Source of the DNA: Epithemia pelagica
Lineage: Eukaryota > Bacillariophyta > Bacillariophyceae > Surirellales > Surirellaceae
Length of the DNA: 64,000 bases
Assembly (NCBI GenBank): GCA_946965045.2
Contig: OX337234.1
Location: 1-64,000, forward strand
Direction: 5' to 3'
This document shows positions 41,419-52,892 of this stretch, one piece after another. The position numbers were made by a program, and so were the translations under genes. Position 1 is the stretch's first letter, and the number at the start of each line of letters is the position of its first letter. The notes beneath the pieces were generated by a model. It did no database searches, had not been told where the DNA came from, and worked only from the letters and a program-made list of their open reading frames with translations.

Positions 41419-42437
41419 ACGACGACCTCGCGTATTCCTCAAGATGATGACGATGATGGTGACCAGAAGAAGACGAATGACGCAAGTGTTGTTGTCGTCG
41501 TCTAGGTGGTAATGGTGAACGCTCCCCAAGATGGTACAGTTTCAGACCGTATCGGTTGATGGGGGCGAGGAGGAGGATTGGTCCCAGTGTGTGTTGTGGT
41601 GCAGTTTGGGAACGTTTCTTGCCCTGGATTGTATGTTGTGATTGGTGAATTTCTATATATTATACTTGCATGAATGGAAGAAGAAAAAAGGGCGGAACGA
41701 GATGCAACTCTACACACACTACAGAATTTGGCATTGGTGCTCGATTCTATACACTCTTATTTTTATTGTAACAAAAGATCTTTCCATTCATTCATTTTCT
41801 TTCATCCAAAGCGTCCATGCATAACATGGACTATCGTACGAAGCGGCTCATTGTTCCAAGTCTGTGGAATGGGGCGCAGGCGGACAAAGAAAAAGGATCG
41901 ACGACTATCATAGCTGGCATAGTTCCAGCGACGCTAAATCGCCTCTGAGTCGCTTCAATAGTGCGCTCTGTACACATGCGCGCAAGATGACTATCGATCT
42001 CGCGCGAGCGCAGCACCTCTGTCGCCGGTCGTGATACCGACCCCGCAAAATTGAGCCTACGGACACAAAATGTAAGAATGGTTCTGCAGTCGTGTGCAAA
42101 CGGCCAGAACAAACACTCCTTTGGAGAGAGAGTGTGTGCCTTGTCATAGCAGGGCTTGAAACTTGCAAGCAGCGAGGGGTTCGGTTGTCTATCAAGACTG
42201 AACAACGGCCATAGTGCAGAGCAGCGAAAATCAGGAATGCTCTACACTTGCTGTCACAAGGCAAAAGCCTCGTGATTGTAAGTACTTGCTAGGAACAAGA
42301 TTCCTAGTTGTAGAAGAAATGCTTTACTTGAAATGTCCAAGAATAAAAGTTTTGTGAACCCAAAAGACAAAAAATGACAATCATCGGGTCAAAATGGTAA
42401 AAAACTGCGTTGTAAAAAAGAATGGGACAGGGTTTTT
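41419..42437. other. Intergenic region
   Basis: About 1 kb after the secreted protein gene up to the DNA transposon. No gene, RNA or repeat is recognised. Confidence 0.5.
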
Positions 42438-42440
42438 GAC

Positions 42441-43359
42441 GGAAGTTGGGGAAATCGGCCCTATTATGCACAATCAGGGTTTTGTGGCAAAAAACAAGGT
42501 CTCTAGGTAGGGGGGGGGGGATGCACGAGGATACACGACCACTAATGGAATGTGGACATCTCTTATCTCTAGAGATCCACAGCTGCCATATCTCTGGCTG
42601 GTCAATCCTTTCAAGTGCACTGAAACCTGGTGTCGTATTGTGTCATCGGAGACAAATTGTGGGTACGATATTGGTGCGTCACAAAGAGGGCATATATAAA
42701 TTTGAACGCGAGCCCGCTCTTATCGCGACGGCCCGCTCGATTCGGGTTGGCCTGCTCGATTTTCCCATATCGGGCTGGAGTGCACATATCGGGATAGCCC
42801 GATCATATCGGGCTAGCCCGATCATATCGGGCAAACAACGTGTAAAATCACAAAATAAAATGCACAGATCGGGCTGGCCCGATCGTATCGGGCCAGCCCG
42901 ATCAGATCGCGCTGGAATGCTCATATCGGGCTGGAATGCTCATATCGGGCATTTAAATTCAATAGCCCTTTAGATAGCCCCTCTCAGAAATAAGAACACA
43001 ATACACATATTATAGCAAATTATTGATGAATATATCATATTGCAAAGTCCAACATATGGAAAAAGGGCAAAGAGTGTCATATTCATATTAAAAACGTGAA
43101 GCTGTTGTCATATCGGCACTCACATATGACAAACGACTGCGGTGGAATGTCGAATGTGGAAGATATGGATCTTGTATTGGGTATGCCTTTTGGTTTTTGC
43201 TTGAAAACCAACGACCAACCCTCAATCAACCTCAACCCTGACCCTGTCCCTGTGGAACACAACATAACAAGGCATCCCCGTTGTTGTAGCTAGTGTATAC
43301 CATGCGTAGACCCTATTCTATGCATACTTCGGGTGGGCGGGCTGATTTCCCCAACTTCC
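42441..43359. mobile_element. Non-autonomous DNA transposon, 919 bases, GAC target duplication
   Basis: The ends are inverted repeats: GGAAGTTGGGGAAATC at 42441-42456 is matched perfectly inverted at 43344-43359, and the match extends to 20 of 21 bases (GGCCC against AGCCC). GAC lies directly outside both ends (42438-42440 and 43360-43362), as expected for a 3-base target duplication. There is no coding frame, so it would depend on an enzyme encoded elsewhere. The superfamily is unsure; three-base duplications occur in PIF/Harbinger and CACTA elements, but neither end motif fits exactly. Confidence 0.7.
42718..42952. repeat. Array of ATCGGGC half-sites inside the 919-base transposon
   Basis: About a dozen ATCGGGC or GCCCGAT units occur in 235 bases, several as full palindromes such as ATCGGGCTAGCCCGAT and ATCGGGCTGGCCCGAT and others spaced by GGAATGCTCAT. 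The pattern looks like a stacked protein-binding array or a self-folding region rather than a simple microsatellite. Confidence 0.7.
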
Positions 43360-43457
43360 GACGCTGGTTGTGTTGGTTATGAAAAAAAGAGTCCAATTTT
43401 TTCCCACGAGTGGTAGAAAAGAAAAATGACACATGTTGTTGCGCTTTCGACGACCAT

Positions 43458-45405
43458 TTAATTGTTTCGTGGTCGTTTGGGCGAAGGTTGTTGTTGTTGT
43501 TGTTGTTGTGACGATGAAAATGGCGCGGTACCCATGGAGTCGATTCCAGTCGTTGTCCGTAATGAGGTTGCGGAGGACCGAGCAAACATGGAGGGAGGAT
43601 TCATGTCGTTGTCATTGCTGTTGGATGCCATGTTGGAGGAAAGGAACCAGGGCATGCCGCCGGTGCCCGATGAACTGGCGGTCGTTGAAAGCATGGTATT
43701 AGGTGTGGAGGAGGCAGACGGAATGGACGACATGGCGGAGGAACCCATGGGCCCTCTCATCATGGCCTCCAGTGGTCTGGGTGTCGGCTGAATCATGGTG
43801 GTGGTCGCTGTAATGGCTGGAGGACGGAATTGTCGGGGGTTTAAAATGGCTGGAGACTGCTGTTGGATGCGCTCCTTCATCAAGCTGTAGCTCCTCCGTT
43901 CTCCCAACAAAATCTTTTCAAAACATGTTTTGGTAAAAGTCCTCTTTTTGGTCGTTCGGGAAGCAGGAGATGTCTTGGAATCGTCCTTGTCGCCTTGCTG
44001 CCTCGTGCCTTCGCTTGGATCTTTTCGAAACGCCGATCCTTCGTTCTCCTCCTCTGTAGTACTACGCTCGTCACCGTCGGCACCTTGTCGTGTTTCTTCT
44101 TCTTCTTCTTCTTTTTTGGCCTCGAGCTGACTCCACAAACGCCGATAACGGTTCATGCGTGCCGTAAAGGTCCGAGAAGAATGTGCATCGGCAGTCCTGG
44201 TAGACGACAGAGGCCAAACGGTCGATGCCGAGTTCGTGGCCGTGGTGGTGGGTGTGGCCGCCATGGCGGCATCGGTCGGACCCAACAAGACGGACGGAAA
44301 AGTGGCTCGACGTTCTCGATCGGACAAGGCATGAATCAAGACATGATCACTACTAGCCGTAGCAGAAGGAGACAAGAGATTGGAATGCTGCAGGGTCATG
44401 CTGTTGTTATTGTTTTGACCCAACAGCGCTGCTTGTGGGTGAATCGAAGGTACGGTACCACCACCCAGTTGTTGCTGTTGTGGTTGTGGTAGAATGGGAG
44501 TTGCCAAAGCGTTGTTGCTGGTACCAGTAGAAGTGAGCATACCAGAAGCTGCAGTCCCCATGGCCGTGGTGTTGGAGCCAAGTGTCGTTGTTCCGGTCGG
44601 CATCCAAGTATTATTCCCCGCACCCATACCACCGGTACTCAGTGGACCCGTCATTGTATTCATCATGGCGGTTCCTGCGACTGACCCACTGGGCGTAGTA
44701 TTCCACAGCCCCATTCGTTGTTGCTGCTGCTGTTGAATCAGAAGTTGTTGTTGCAACAGTCGCTGTTGTTGCTGTTGCTCTTGAAGCAGCATCCATTGTT
44801 GTTGTTGCTGCTGTTGTTCGGCCAGTGAGGAAGAAGAACCAGGAAACATGGGAGCCTGTTGTTGTTGCTGTGACAAAAAGGCTTGGTTTGGTGGCTGCTG
44901 CTGCGACTGTGAAAAGGATGGTGGTTGTTGAAGTGTGGACGGCAAGGAAGAAGAAGACAACTGTTGCTGTGAAGTCGATCGCATGGCTTGTTGTTGCTGC
45001 TGCTGCAATTGTGATTGCTGCGACATGTTGTGGGCTCCGCCCATGGAAGAAAATGGCTGTAGAGATTGCGGTTGCTGCTGTTGCGCAGCTTGTTGTTGTT
45101 GGTGTAGCTGTTGTTGTAGTTGCTGCTGTTGTGCTGCTTGTTGTTGTTGCGCAGCTTGTTGTTGCTGTTGCAAATGCATGACTTGCTGCAAGGGTTGTTG
45201 TTCCGTCAAGAGGGAAAGGACACTGGCGGTGCGAGGAGACGGTGCATGGTTCGCAGCAGAACTGGGAGACGTCGTAGTACCAGAACTGTTGTTGCTGCTG
45301 TTGTTGGTAGAGGTTCCAGCACCCGTCCCCAGTGATTGTGGTTGCTGCAACAGCGGGCCTCCTCGTTGTACTTGCTGCTGTTGTTGGTGTGGTCCTCCTC
45401 CTTGC

Positions 45406-45490
<85 letters not shown>

Positions 45491-46208
45491 GCTGCGAGGT
45501 CAAGAGAGACTGCTGTTGTTGTTGCCGCTGAAACTCTTGTTGTCGTTGTAATTCTTGTTCCAATTGTTCTTGTTCTTGCTGTTGTTGTCGCAACAAGAGT
45601 TGTTGTTGCCAGTGATGTGGTTGCTGTTGCAACAACAAGGATGCCGATGACAAGGATGAGGAGGAATTGTGTTGTGACGATGATCCTGCTGCTGCGCCTG
45701 CTTGCAGTTGAGGCAAGGAGGAAAAGGAAGAAGAAGAAGAAGGTCCACCACTGGCAGCCATTGACGAGACAAAGGGATCCATACCACTACTAGTAGCAGC
45801 CATTATGGAAGTGGAGGATCCACCATGTGCTGGTTGCTGTGCTTGCATCGTCTGACTCGAAGACGAGGAGGGAAAACAGCTTTGTTGTTGTGGAGCTTGC
45901 GGTTGAGAAGCAGAAGGAAACGACAGGGAGGAACTGGAGAAATACGGTGAACTTGTCACACCAGCTTCTTGTTGTTGTTGTTGTTGCAGTTGTGCCATGG
46001 CGGTTGCAGTGCCACCGACAGCAGCTCCAGAGCCAAAGCGGAGATCTTGTGTGGTGCTGGAGGGCGGCATGGAGGTGCTAGTGCTGTTGCCGGTGGGAAG
46101 AAAGGAAGAGGAGGCCGGTTGCTGTTCTTGTTGTTGATTTGGTAGTTGCTGTTGTTGTTGCAGTGACCCCAATGGTTCCAAATTATTGGGTGATTGGAAG
46201 GGCCGCAT
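43458..46208 (-). CDS. Polyglutamine-rich protein, putative nuclear regulator
   Basis: Open frame of 916 codons starting MRPFQSPNNL. Residues 1-630 are almost all Gln, Ser, Thr, Pro and Ala, including an unbroken run of 31 Gln encoded at 45402-45494. A conserved-looking part follows (about 640-820): DHVLIHALSDRERRATFPS, an Arg-rich segment FTARMNRYRRLW, an acidic stretch, and TKTCFEKILLGERRSYSLMKERI. The tail is again Ser/Thr-rich and ends in basic SPKRPRNN. Such composition is typical of transcription coactivators or RNA-binding scaffold proteins, but no known domain is recognised. The long Gln tract should vary in length between strains. Confidence 0.65.
45402..45494 (-). repeat. CAA trinucleotide repeat coding for polyglutamine
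   Basis: 31 successive Gln codons, of which the central 28 (45408-45491) are pure CAA with one CAG at each side. Such a pure run suggests recent expansion by slippage. Confidence 0.9.
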
Positions 46209-48201
46209 GAGAGGTGGTGGTTGTGGATGGAATGACCAATACTACACCGCAAAAGTACTTGGAGGAGCTTCGGAACCGTGCGACTCAAACAAGAAATAGC
46301 TGTTTAGCATTGTAGCTGTAAATCGATGATACCTTGCCTCCTCTTGCCCTGCACTTTATTTGCTGGTGTCTTTCGAATGTTGCTGGTGTCTTTCGAATGT
46401 AGGAAGGGGTAACAGAAGGCTCCGATGGTGACGCCAAACAAAAGGAGAAACACACAAATGAGAAGCCAACGTCGTGCTGAAATTTGCAACGCTCAACTGC
46501 CAAGACGCCACTGAACACAAAATCGCGAACGCTCTTGCCAGCAAACGGAAAAATATGAGCAATCCCAAGAAAAAACTGCGCCACCGCAGAATTTTTGCAG
46601 CTATGCCAGATGCCAGACGGAAAAATGCCACGCAAAATAAACTCCGACACGGACAAAGCCAAATAATAATCCGAATCATGCACAGAGGCAGGACTCAGAA
46701 ATTTCTCTTTCAAGTTTATGGAAAAGCCTTCAAGTTACAGTCAAAATTTAACTGAGTCTGGATTCATCGTTGAGGTGTAGATCTGGGTGAAAGATGCAAC
46801 ACTCATAAAAAGCTACTACCTAGTTCTCCTAACCGTGATAGCAAAAGGAGAGTACTTCAGATCAAGACTTTAAAGTCGACCACGTTCCTTTTCATAACAT
46901 CGAAGTTCCTCATTGCCATAAACCAGAACTCAGAGGCGCACTGCCTACTTCTTAACCTACCATCTAGAAGTCACTGGAAGATTCCAAGTCAATCATCATG
47001 GTCAGAGAGGCAAGACACGGTTCTTGTTTGGACAAACCCTATGCAGGGATCATTTGCAATTCGCATTCGCAGTTCTAACAATGAAAACTCCATGGACGTG
47101 TCGTGTTAGCTTGGTATAAATGGTAACGTCAACTGTCACGTCAATCTTATCGATGTGACACAATGACTGCCTCAGTGACGAAATGACTTTCAATCGAGTA
47201 GATTCGATAACAGATATTCCTACGGTAGATAAGGTGGACCTAATGAAACGTTGGAGGTTAGAGGAGTGTTTCCTTACTTTTGTGACTCCTTACACCACTT
47301 TATCGAGCTACTAGAGAGTAGCAGTACTCCTTACTCATGACTACCTAGATACTCAAAACTCGTAATTCTGTATAGGAGTGCTAGTCTCCAAGTGCTACTC
47401 ATATGGGCCATGGACCCTTCCAGACTGACTGACCCGACCTCAGTCAAGAAGTGTTATCGAAACTGTCAACGTCATGCTGACTGCTGACACCTGACACAAT
47501 TCACAATGATATTGTATATCAAAACTTCTTGTAGTAATAATGTGGACGAGAGGAGCTACCTAGAGGAGTTACTCCTATCTACAAGTAAGAGTAGAATGTA
47601 TCGTCTATCGTCGAAACACGAATCACGTACAGTCACATTATCAGTGATCAAAGTTTGCTGATGGAACTTGGTACTTGGTAGAGCTATTCCACACTTGCAT
47701 TTCATTGGTTGGACGCTTGGTATAGTACGACTCACCGATCCCCTCATTTCTTAAAGGCTTAACAAAGTCACACGAAACATCCGGAAATTTGTCCTATTCT
47801 GCCTCGTTTTCACTCAGAGTTCTGCGTGTTTAATGTTTTCCTATTGGTCCTTGTTATTGGTGATATTCTAACAAAGCGGTGTGCTTTTTTCCGTAATGTA
47901 TAAAGGGCAAAGGGGCGTGCTGCCGCTCACTTTTTGCTTCCAGCCTTCATTCCCACTTCCGAGCATTTGGGTAAGAGCTTTTTGCTCTCGTACTTCTCCT
48001 TCCAGCAGTCACACGGTCATAACGCAATAAAGTATTGCGCGGACGGACTCTGAGATGGGACTACCTACCTACAACCTACAGGTCCGATCGAGAGGGCACA
48101 TCCAGGGGCTCACGAAATAGAAGGCAGAAATATGATTGGGTTAGAAAACTCACAAGACATAGACAAGACATCAAAGTACTTAACGAAAACTCACACAAGA
48201 C
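46209..48201. other. Intergenic region
   Basis: About 2 kb upstream of both divergent genes. Duplicated bases GCTGGTGTCTTTCGAATGT occur twice in tandem near 46362-46400. Many GGAGT/ACTCC motifs occur at 47260-47600. A TATA-like GTATAAAGG at about 47897 may serve the next gene. No gene is supported; one minus-strand frame (46285-46713) lacks any motif. Confidence 0.45.
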
Positions 48202-51200
48202 ATGTCTTCTCTTACCAGTAGACATCGCGCGCCACGCGCAAAAAGCCACGGAATCTTGCCGACTTCCCCACGAAAACAGCCGAAACGACAGGGATTTCGT
48301 CTCCAACACGATTCCGTGCCAATGAGGCCGGTCGCGGTTGCCGTGCCCCAGGACATGGACAATGGTGTCGATGTTTCTGGAGCGACAATGGACCCAACCA
48401 CGATGACTGTCCCTGAGGAGAATGACTCTCCTCCACCACCACCAGCACCCTTGGTGGTGAACCCATACAAAAAGCTCAGCAAGGAGCAAGAGATGGGTGG
48501 GCAGAGTCAACGACGAAACAACCAAACAAAAAGGGCAAAGTCGTTAGCACAACAGAGAAGCAACAAGAAGAGGAAGCAACAAGAGGCAAAGCAGTTGAGG
48601 CAGCTCACGCTTGAGAAGAAAAAGGCCTTTGAGCCAGACAGGGACTGCACCATCTGCAGTTCCAAAAGGCTTGGGACCAAGCCTCCCAAGCGCCCCCATC
48701 ACGTCTTCTGCCCGAAGAACACAAAGACCAGGGGCATACCAGACCACTTGGTAGAGGCCATGAAGGAGGAGGAACGACTGAAGAAAGAGGCCAACAAGGA
48801 AGTGACTTACCATCCAATCATCATGAGGCAAGAAGATTTCAACCTCTTCTTTCGTCTCAACAATAAACCTGTCTCGGAAGCTTCAAATGAAGCAACGACC
48901 GTGACAGAGGACGATTTGAAACTTTCCAGGGTTCGGAAGGGGAAGCGCAACTGTATTGCGCGCACGGACTGCCTGATCAATAATCAGGTGACGTCCGCCG
49001 TTGGGTCCGATGAGTATGTATTTATGCAATCGGTACTGGCTAAATACAAGGAGATAGAACAAGACGAGTCGATCACGTGTCCGAAAACAATGTACGCGCT
49101 TGCCAAGACTATCGCCGAAACTTGTTTGGAACGGAAGCGCGACGTGCGGTCACTTAAGCCGTTCATGCGAGACATGTGTTTTACTGTACCCGACGTGCGA
49201 AACAACAATAATGCCCTGTGGGACTCAATTGTAGGGCGACGTTTGTACATTGTTGACTGGGAGCTGTTTATGCCGGTGGAGTTTCAGAAAATTGGGCTTA
49301 AGTGTCCAAAGTGTAGCAACTGTACACTACAACGCGAGCGGACCAACCTTTCCAAGAGCAAAAGTCTATTCCCCATTTTTGGTCTTGATGGCGCACCGTC
49401 TTACGCCCTTGTCACGCACTACCATTGCAAGGAGTGCAATACCACGCATGCCGGCAACGACGGAGCACTTCTCAATTCGCTGCCTCCACATTTTGCGAAA
49501 TGGTATCCGGTCGAAGCAAAGTGGGCTCGAGGTGCCCAGCACTTCGACATTACAACAACAACAGTGTTGGAGGAGGAGATGCTTACCTATGGCAATGGTG
49601 ACCACTGTAGTGGACTATTGTATGCTGCAATCAACAGGGATTATAGGAATAGAATAACTAACTATTACTCCTTCTGTGATGCAACACATCAGCAAGGGCA
49701 AGAGTATCCAGCGAAAGATGGAGAGTGGCTCACCAGGTATCCTCCTCTTGGTGAGACAATCAGACAGGCCTACCACGAGGCATCAAGATCCAGACTCAAT
49801 CCCTGGAGAACAAGTGACTATGAGAGGCACACCAGGGAAATCCAAGCAGTGGGCTGCCAAACAAGTTTTGCCCAAGACCACACCTTCCAAGCAGTCAAGA
49901 ACTATCCCAAGAGGCTCAAGGCAGAAGCTGTATGGGATGCTGCCAATGAAGTAGGCGAGATTGCATGTGCAATCTTGGTTCCAAACTTGGAAACCAAGAC
50001 CTTCTCCCATGCTGCCCAACAACTCTGCAGCCGTGGAAATTTTAACCCGAGCGTCATCTATTCCGACACATTCCCCCACAAGAGCGATTATTGGGTTGGA
50101 TTGTTGGGTGAAGATGTAGTCCCAAGACTGGGACTCTTTCATTTCCTCCAGCGAATTATCAAGACCCTGCGCCATAAACACATGGACTTTGGTGACGCGT
50201 TGCGCGAATTGTTGGATTGCATCTACGAGTATCACGATGGTGACTTCCATAAAGTCATCACGGCCCTGAAGAATGGCACCCTTGGAGGCAAGAAATGTAA
50301 TGACAAGCAAATAGCAGAAATGAGACAGACCAAGGTTTTTCGCGAAAGATACGGCAAGTACTTACGGAAAAGCATCCGCGCGTTCCAAACAATCGTGATG
50401 CGCCTGGAGGAGTGGAAGATAAAATATAAAGTGAGAAGTAGTAGTGACAGTGGGCCACCGGCACGAGGAAGGCTCGATCACAAGACACAACAACCATTGT
50501 TCACACAAGATACTCACTCAGCAATCGAAAACTGTAAAAAAAAGGCAGAGTTTCTCGCAGATCCGATTCCAATGGAAGACATGTATCGTGAGATCAAACC
50601 ACACCCAAAATCAAGCCATCAATTGTCCGAATGGGTCTCTTACCGAGGGGAATCCAAATTGGAGTCATGGCACAACAACTTGGCCCATTTCAGTAATGGG
50701 GGCACAAATGAAAAACTCTCGGACGACTTGAACTTGTGCGGAACGGCGCGGTACAACCGTCAGATTCGACACAAGCTGCGCTTTGTGTCGAAGACAACGG
50801 AACAACGCAACAAGAAAATGCCTGCGGCGTGGGAAACAGTGGTGAGTCATTGGAACCACCAGCAACTTGCCTTTATCAACAAGTTGGCCGTTCGATGTGG
50901 CGCATCCAAGTTGTTCGATGACGTCGAGCACTTACCGCAAGACAATGGTGAACGCTTTTTTTCTGAGTACTTACAAGTTTATGAGCAACTCAACAAGGTC
51001 TGGAACATCTCGGTCCAACAGCATGACTTCTGTCCCTGTGAGAAATGCGAGGCTCAGCGCAATATGCAAGATGAAGAAACAATGCAAACAAGTGAGACAC
51101 TGGAACAACAAGATACAGAACAATCACGAGAAAATGAAAAAGAGCAACAAGTTGAGGAAACAGAAGAGCATCAAGACGAAGCAAACCAAGAAGATGACGA

Positions 51201-51645
51201 TGATCCAATGTTGAGTGATGAGGAGGAAGAGCTGCCGCCACCACCAGCTCCAACAGTGCATCTGTCTTCTCCAACACGACCACAACGAGCACCACCACAA
51301 ACACAACAGCAACCTGCTCCCAAATCGCAACCAAGAACAGCAATACAACCGGCCCCCAGACCAATCACCATGCCACAACCACAAATGCCATCACTTCCAC
51401 CATTGCTTCCGCCAAATACGCCGCTTGCTAGTGTTCATCACTTTCAGCAACAGCTGCTGCAGCAAGCGGCGTATTACTCGTCGTACCTTGGTTGCCAACC
51501 GATCCATCAACAACCAACACATCCACAACCGACTCAAAATTGTTGCATCCGCAATATTCAGTATTGGCAGAGGCCCAATCGTCGGGGCATCCCACCCCAT
51601 GACAAATCTTGTTCCAACCATCCCAGTAATGCATCGTACCCTTAA
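48202..51645 (+). CDS. Transposon-like zinc-binding protein, probable DDE-type transposase relative
   Basis: Open frame of 1147 codons starting MSSLTSRHRAP. The N-terminus is basic and Pro-rich. A Cys/His site CTICSSKRLG...HHVFCP lies at about 150-175 and a further set CPKCSNC...HYHCKECNTTH at about 370-410. The central region has a candidate catalytic Asp in VIYSDTFPHKSDYW (near 622), followed by LGLFHFLQRIIKTLR, and a candidate Glu in YRGESKLESWHNNL (near 817), an order seen in RNase H-fold transposases such as KDZ-type families. The C-terminus has CPCEKCEAQ, then acidic and Pro/Gln-rich tails. Neither inverted repeats nor target duplications were found around it, so it may be a domesticated or decayed copy. 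The frame is intact. Confidence 0.5.
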   Translation: MSSLTSRHRAPRAKSHGILPTSPRKQPKRQGFRLQHDSVPMRPVAVAVPQDMDNGVDVSGATMDPTTMTVPEENDSPPPPPAPLVVNPYKKLSKEQEMGGQSQRRNNQTKRAKSLAQQRSNKKRKQQEAKQLRQLTLEKKKAFEPDRDCTICSSKRLGTKPPKRPHHVFCPKNTKTRGIPDHLVEAMKEEERLKKEANKEVTYHPIIMRQEDFNLFFRLNNKPVSEASNEATTVTEDDLKLSRVRKGKRNCIARTDCLINNQVTSAVGSDEYVFMQSVLAKYKEIEQDESITCPKTMYALAKTIAETCLERKRDVRSLKPFMRDMCFTVPDVRNNNNALWDSIVGRRLYIVDWELFMPVEFQKIGLKCPKCSNCTLQRERTNLSKSKSLFPIFGLDGAPSYALVTHYHCKECNTTHAGNDGALLNSLPPHFAKWYPVEAKWARGAQHFDITTTTVLEEEMLTYGNGDHCSGLLYAAINRDYRNRITNYYSFCDATHQQGQEYPAKDGEWLTRYPPLGETIRQAYHEASRSRLNPWRTSDYERHTREIQAVGCQTSFAQDHTFQAVKNYPKRLKAEAVWDAANEVGEIACAILVPNLETKTFSHAAQQLCSRGNFNPSVIYSDTFPHKSDYWVGLLGEDVVPRLGLFHFLQRIIKTLRHKHMDFGDALRELLDCIYEYHDGDFHKVITALKNGTLGGKKCNDKQIAEMRQTKVFRERYGKYLRKSIRAFQTIVMRLEEWKIKYKVRSSSDSGPPARGRLDHKTQQPLFTQDTHSAIENCKKKAEFLADPIPMEDMYREIKPHPKSSHQLSEWVSYRGESKLESWHNNLAHFSNGGTNEKLSDDLNLCGTARYNRQIRHKLRFVSKTTEQRNKKMPAAWETVVSHWNHQQLAFINKLAVRCGASKLFDDVEHLPQDNGERFFSEYLQVYEQLNKVWNISVQQHDFCPCEKCEAQRNMQDEETMQTSETLEQQDTEQSRENEKEQQVEETEEHQDEANQEDDDDPMLSDEEEELPPPPAPTVHLSSPTRPQRAPPQTQQQPAPKSQPRTAIQPAPRPITMPQPQMPSLPPLLPPNTPLASVHHFQQQLLQQAAYYSSYLGCQPIHQQPTHPQPTQNCCIRNIQYWQRPNRRGIPPHDKSCSNHPSNASYP

Positions 51646-52300
51646 AACACAACAACAACATCGGTTAGAGAGCAGCAAAAATCAACACAGCATCAACAGC
51701 CAACAGTCGCGACTTACCATGGAGGCCAGACACTTTAAGACAAAGATTCAAGAGATGTAACAACAACAACAACGACAACAACAACAGTAGTGAGAAAACC
51801 ATCGATCAGAAAATAATGAACTAACAAAAACTGTGCAAAACTTCTCGTCCATGCCGTAGCTATGATTGCGCGATATACTGGAAACAATGTATGCCAATAT
51901 CTTCGCACAGGCAATACAATCAGAGATCAAAGGCATATGTGAGGCTGACGATGTTTTGTATAGGTAAAAGACACACGGTGTCAGCACTTACCGTAGCCAG
52001 ATACGTAGAACGACCGTAGGGAACTGCCAAATCCCCCTCCACCGGGACATTGGAGCAACACGTAGTCACCACACATCCCACACAGACCAGAAGCAGTGAC
52101 AAATGGATCAACCAATGAGATCATAATATGATGGTGGCAATCGCACGTTCGTAGCAAAGGGAATCTTACCACTAATTCTTCCTCTTTTTTCTTTTTTCCT
52201 TCTTCTTCTTCTTTTTTCTCTTCCTTTCTTTCCCCTCCTCTTCTGCGACTTCCCCCTATAAAGTTGTTCCAGGGTTTGGAGTTTGGAAAGCCATAAGCCC
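51646..52300. other. Intergenic region
   Basis: About 0.65 kb. It holds an ACAACA repeat (51760-51787), a polypyrimidine stretch (52175-52255) and a weak minus-strand frame with a secretory-like start (52111, MIHLSLLLVCVGCV) ending at a GTAAGT donor-like site; the last is not strong enough to call a gene. Confidence 0.4.
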
Positions 52301-52308
52301 ATCCCGAG
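52301..52308. repeat. hAT target site duplication, left copy (ATCCCGAG)
   Basis: Eight bases directly outside the left terminal repeat, identical to 59385-59392. Eight bases is the duplication length of the hAT superfamily. Confidence 0.95.
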
Positions 52309-52892
52309 CAGAGTTGTGAAGTACCAAATTACCAATTTCACCAAATTATATCATTTTGTACTTTCTTTTACGGTAATTTGTCAAAGTCCAAGTACACCTT
52401 TCACAATCATTGATTTTAGCCCGAACTACGAAAGTCCCCCACCCCCTTTTCCAATTATCTCATTTAAATTACCAAATTACACCTGCCCCCAATTTCCATG
52501 TACTTTTATGTCCCAAAGTCCTTCCCCCCCCAATCCACGACGGTACTTCATGTATCCAATTCCCTTCCCAGAGTCACATGACCAGTACTTTAATTACCGA
52601 AGTCCATCCACATTACATCTCCTTATCGCCCAATAAGTACAAAATCACTCCTCATCTCACCCAATAGGTACTTCTCATTCCCCAACCATTCATTGACATC
52701 TCCAATATTCCAAATGATCACATACAAACGATGAGAGAACAGATGAGATATGAGGCCTGAGGGTCATCGTTCATCTGCACCTCTGCTTTGTGCTACCTCA
52801 AAAACACACCCGTGAATGTGTTTCCAACTGATCTTCCACAGTGTCCACTCCCCAATCTTCATTGTTCCCATTCCAGCTTGCTTAAGAACTCA

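Noticed and set aside
42718-42952. CRISPR-like array
   Set aside because: The repeats are short palindromic half-sites with irregular spacing in a eukaryotic transposon, not regular repeat-spacer units.
44935-45531. Cys-rich and Leu/Val-rich plus-strand frames
   Set aside because: They are the complement of the CAA/CAG glutamine repeats of the minus-strand gene.
46285-46713. Minus-strand frame of 142 codons
   Set aside because: No recognised motif; it includes a short tandem duplication and looks like chance.
51920-52111. Possible small secreted protein exon on the minus strand with a GTAAGT donor
   Set aside because: The leader-like start is suggestive, but no second exon or acceptor could be chosen with confidence.
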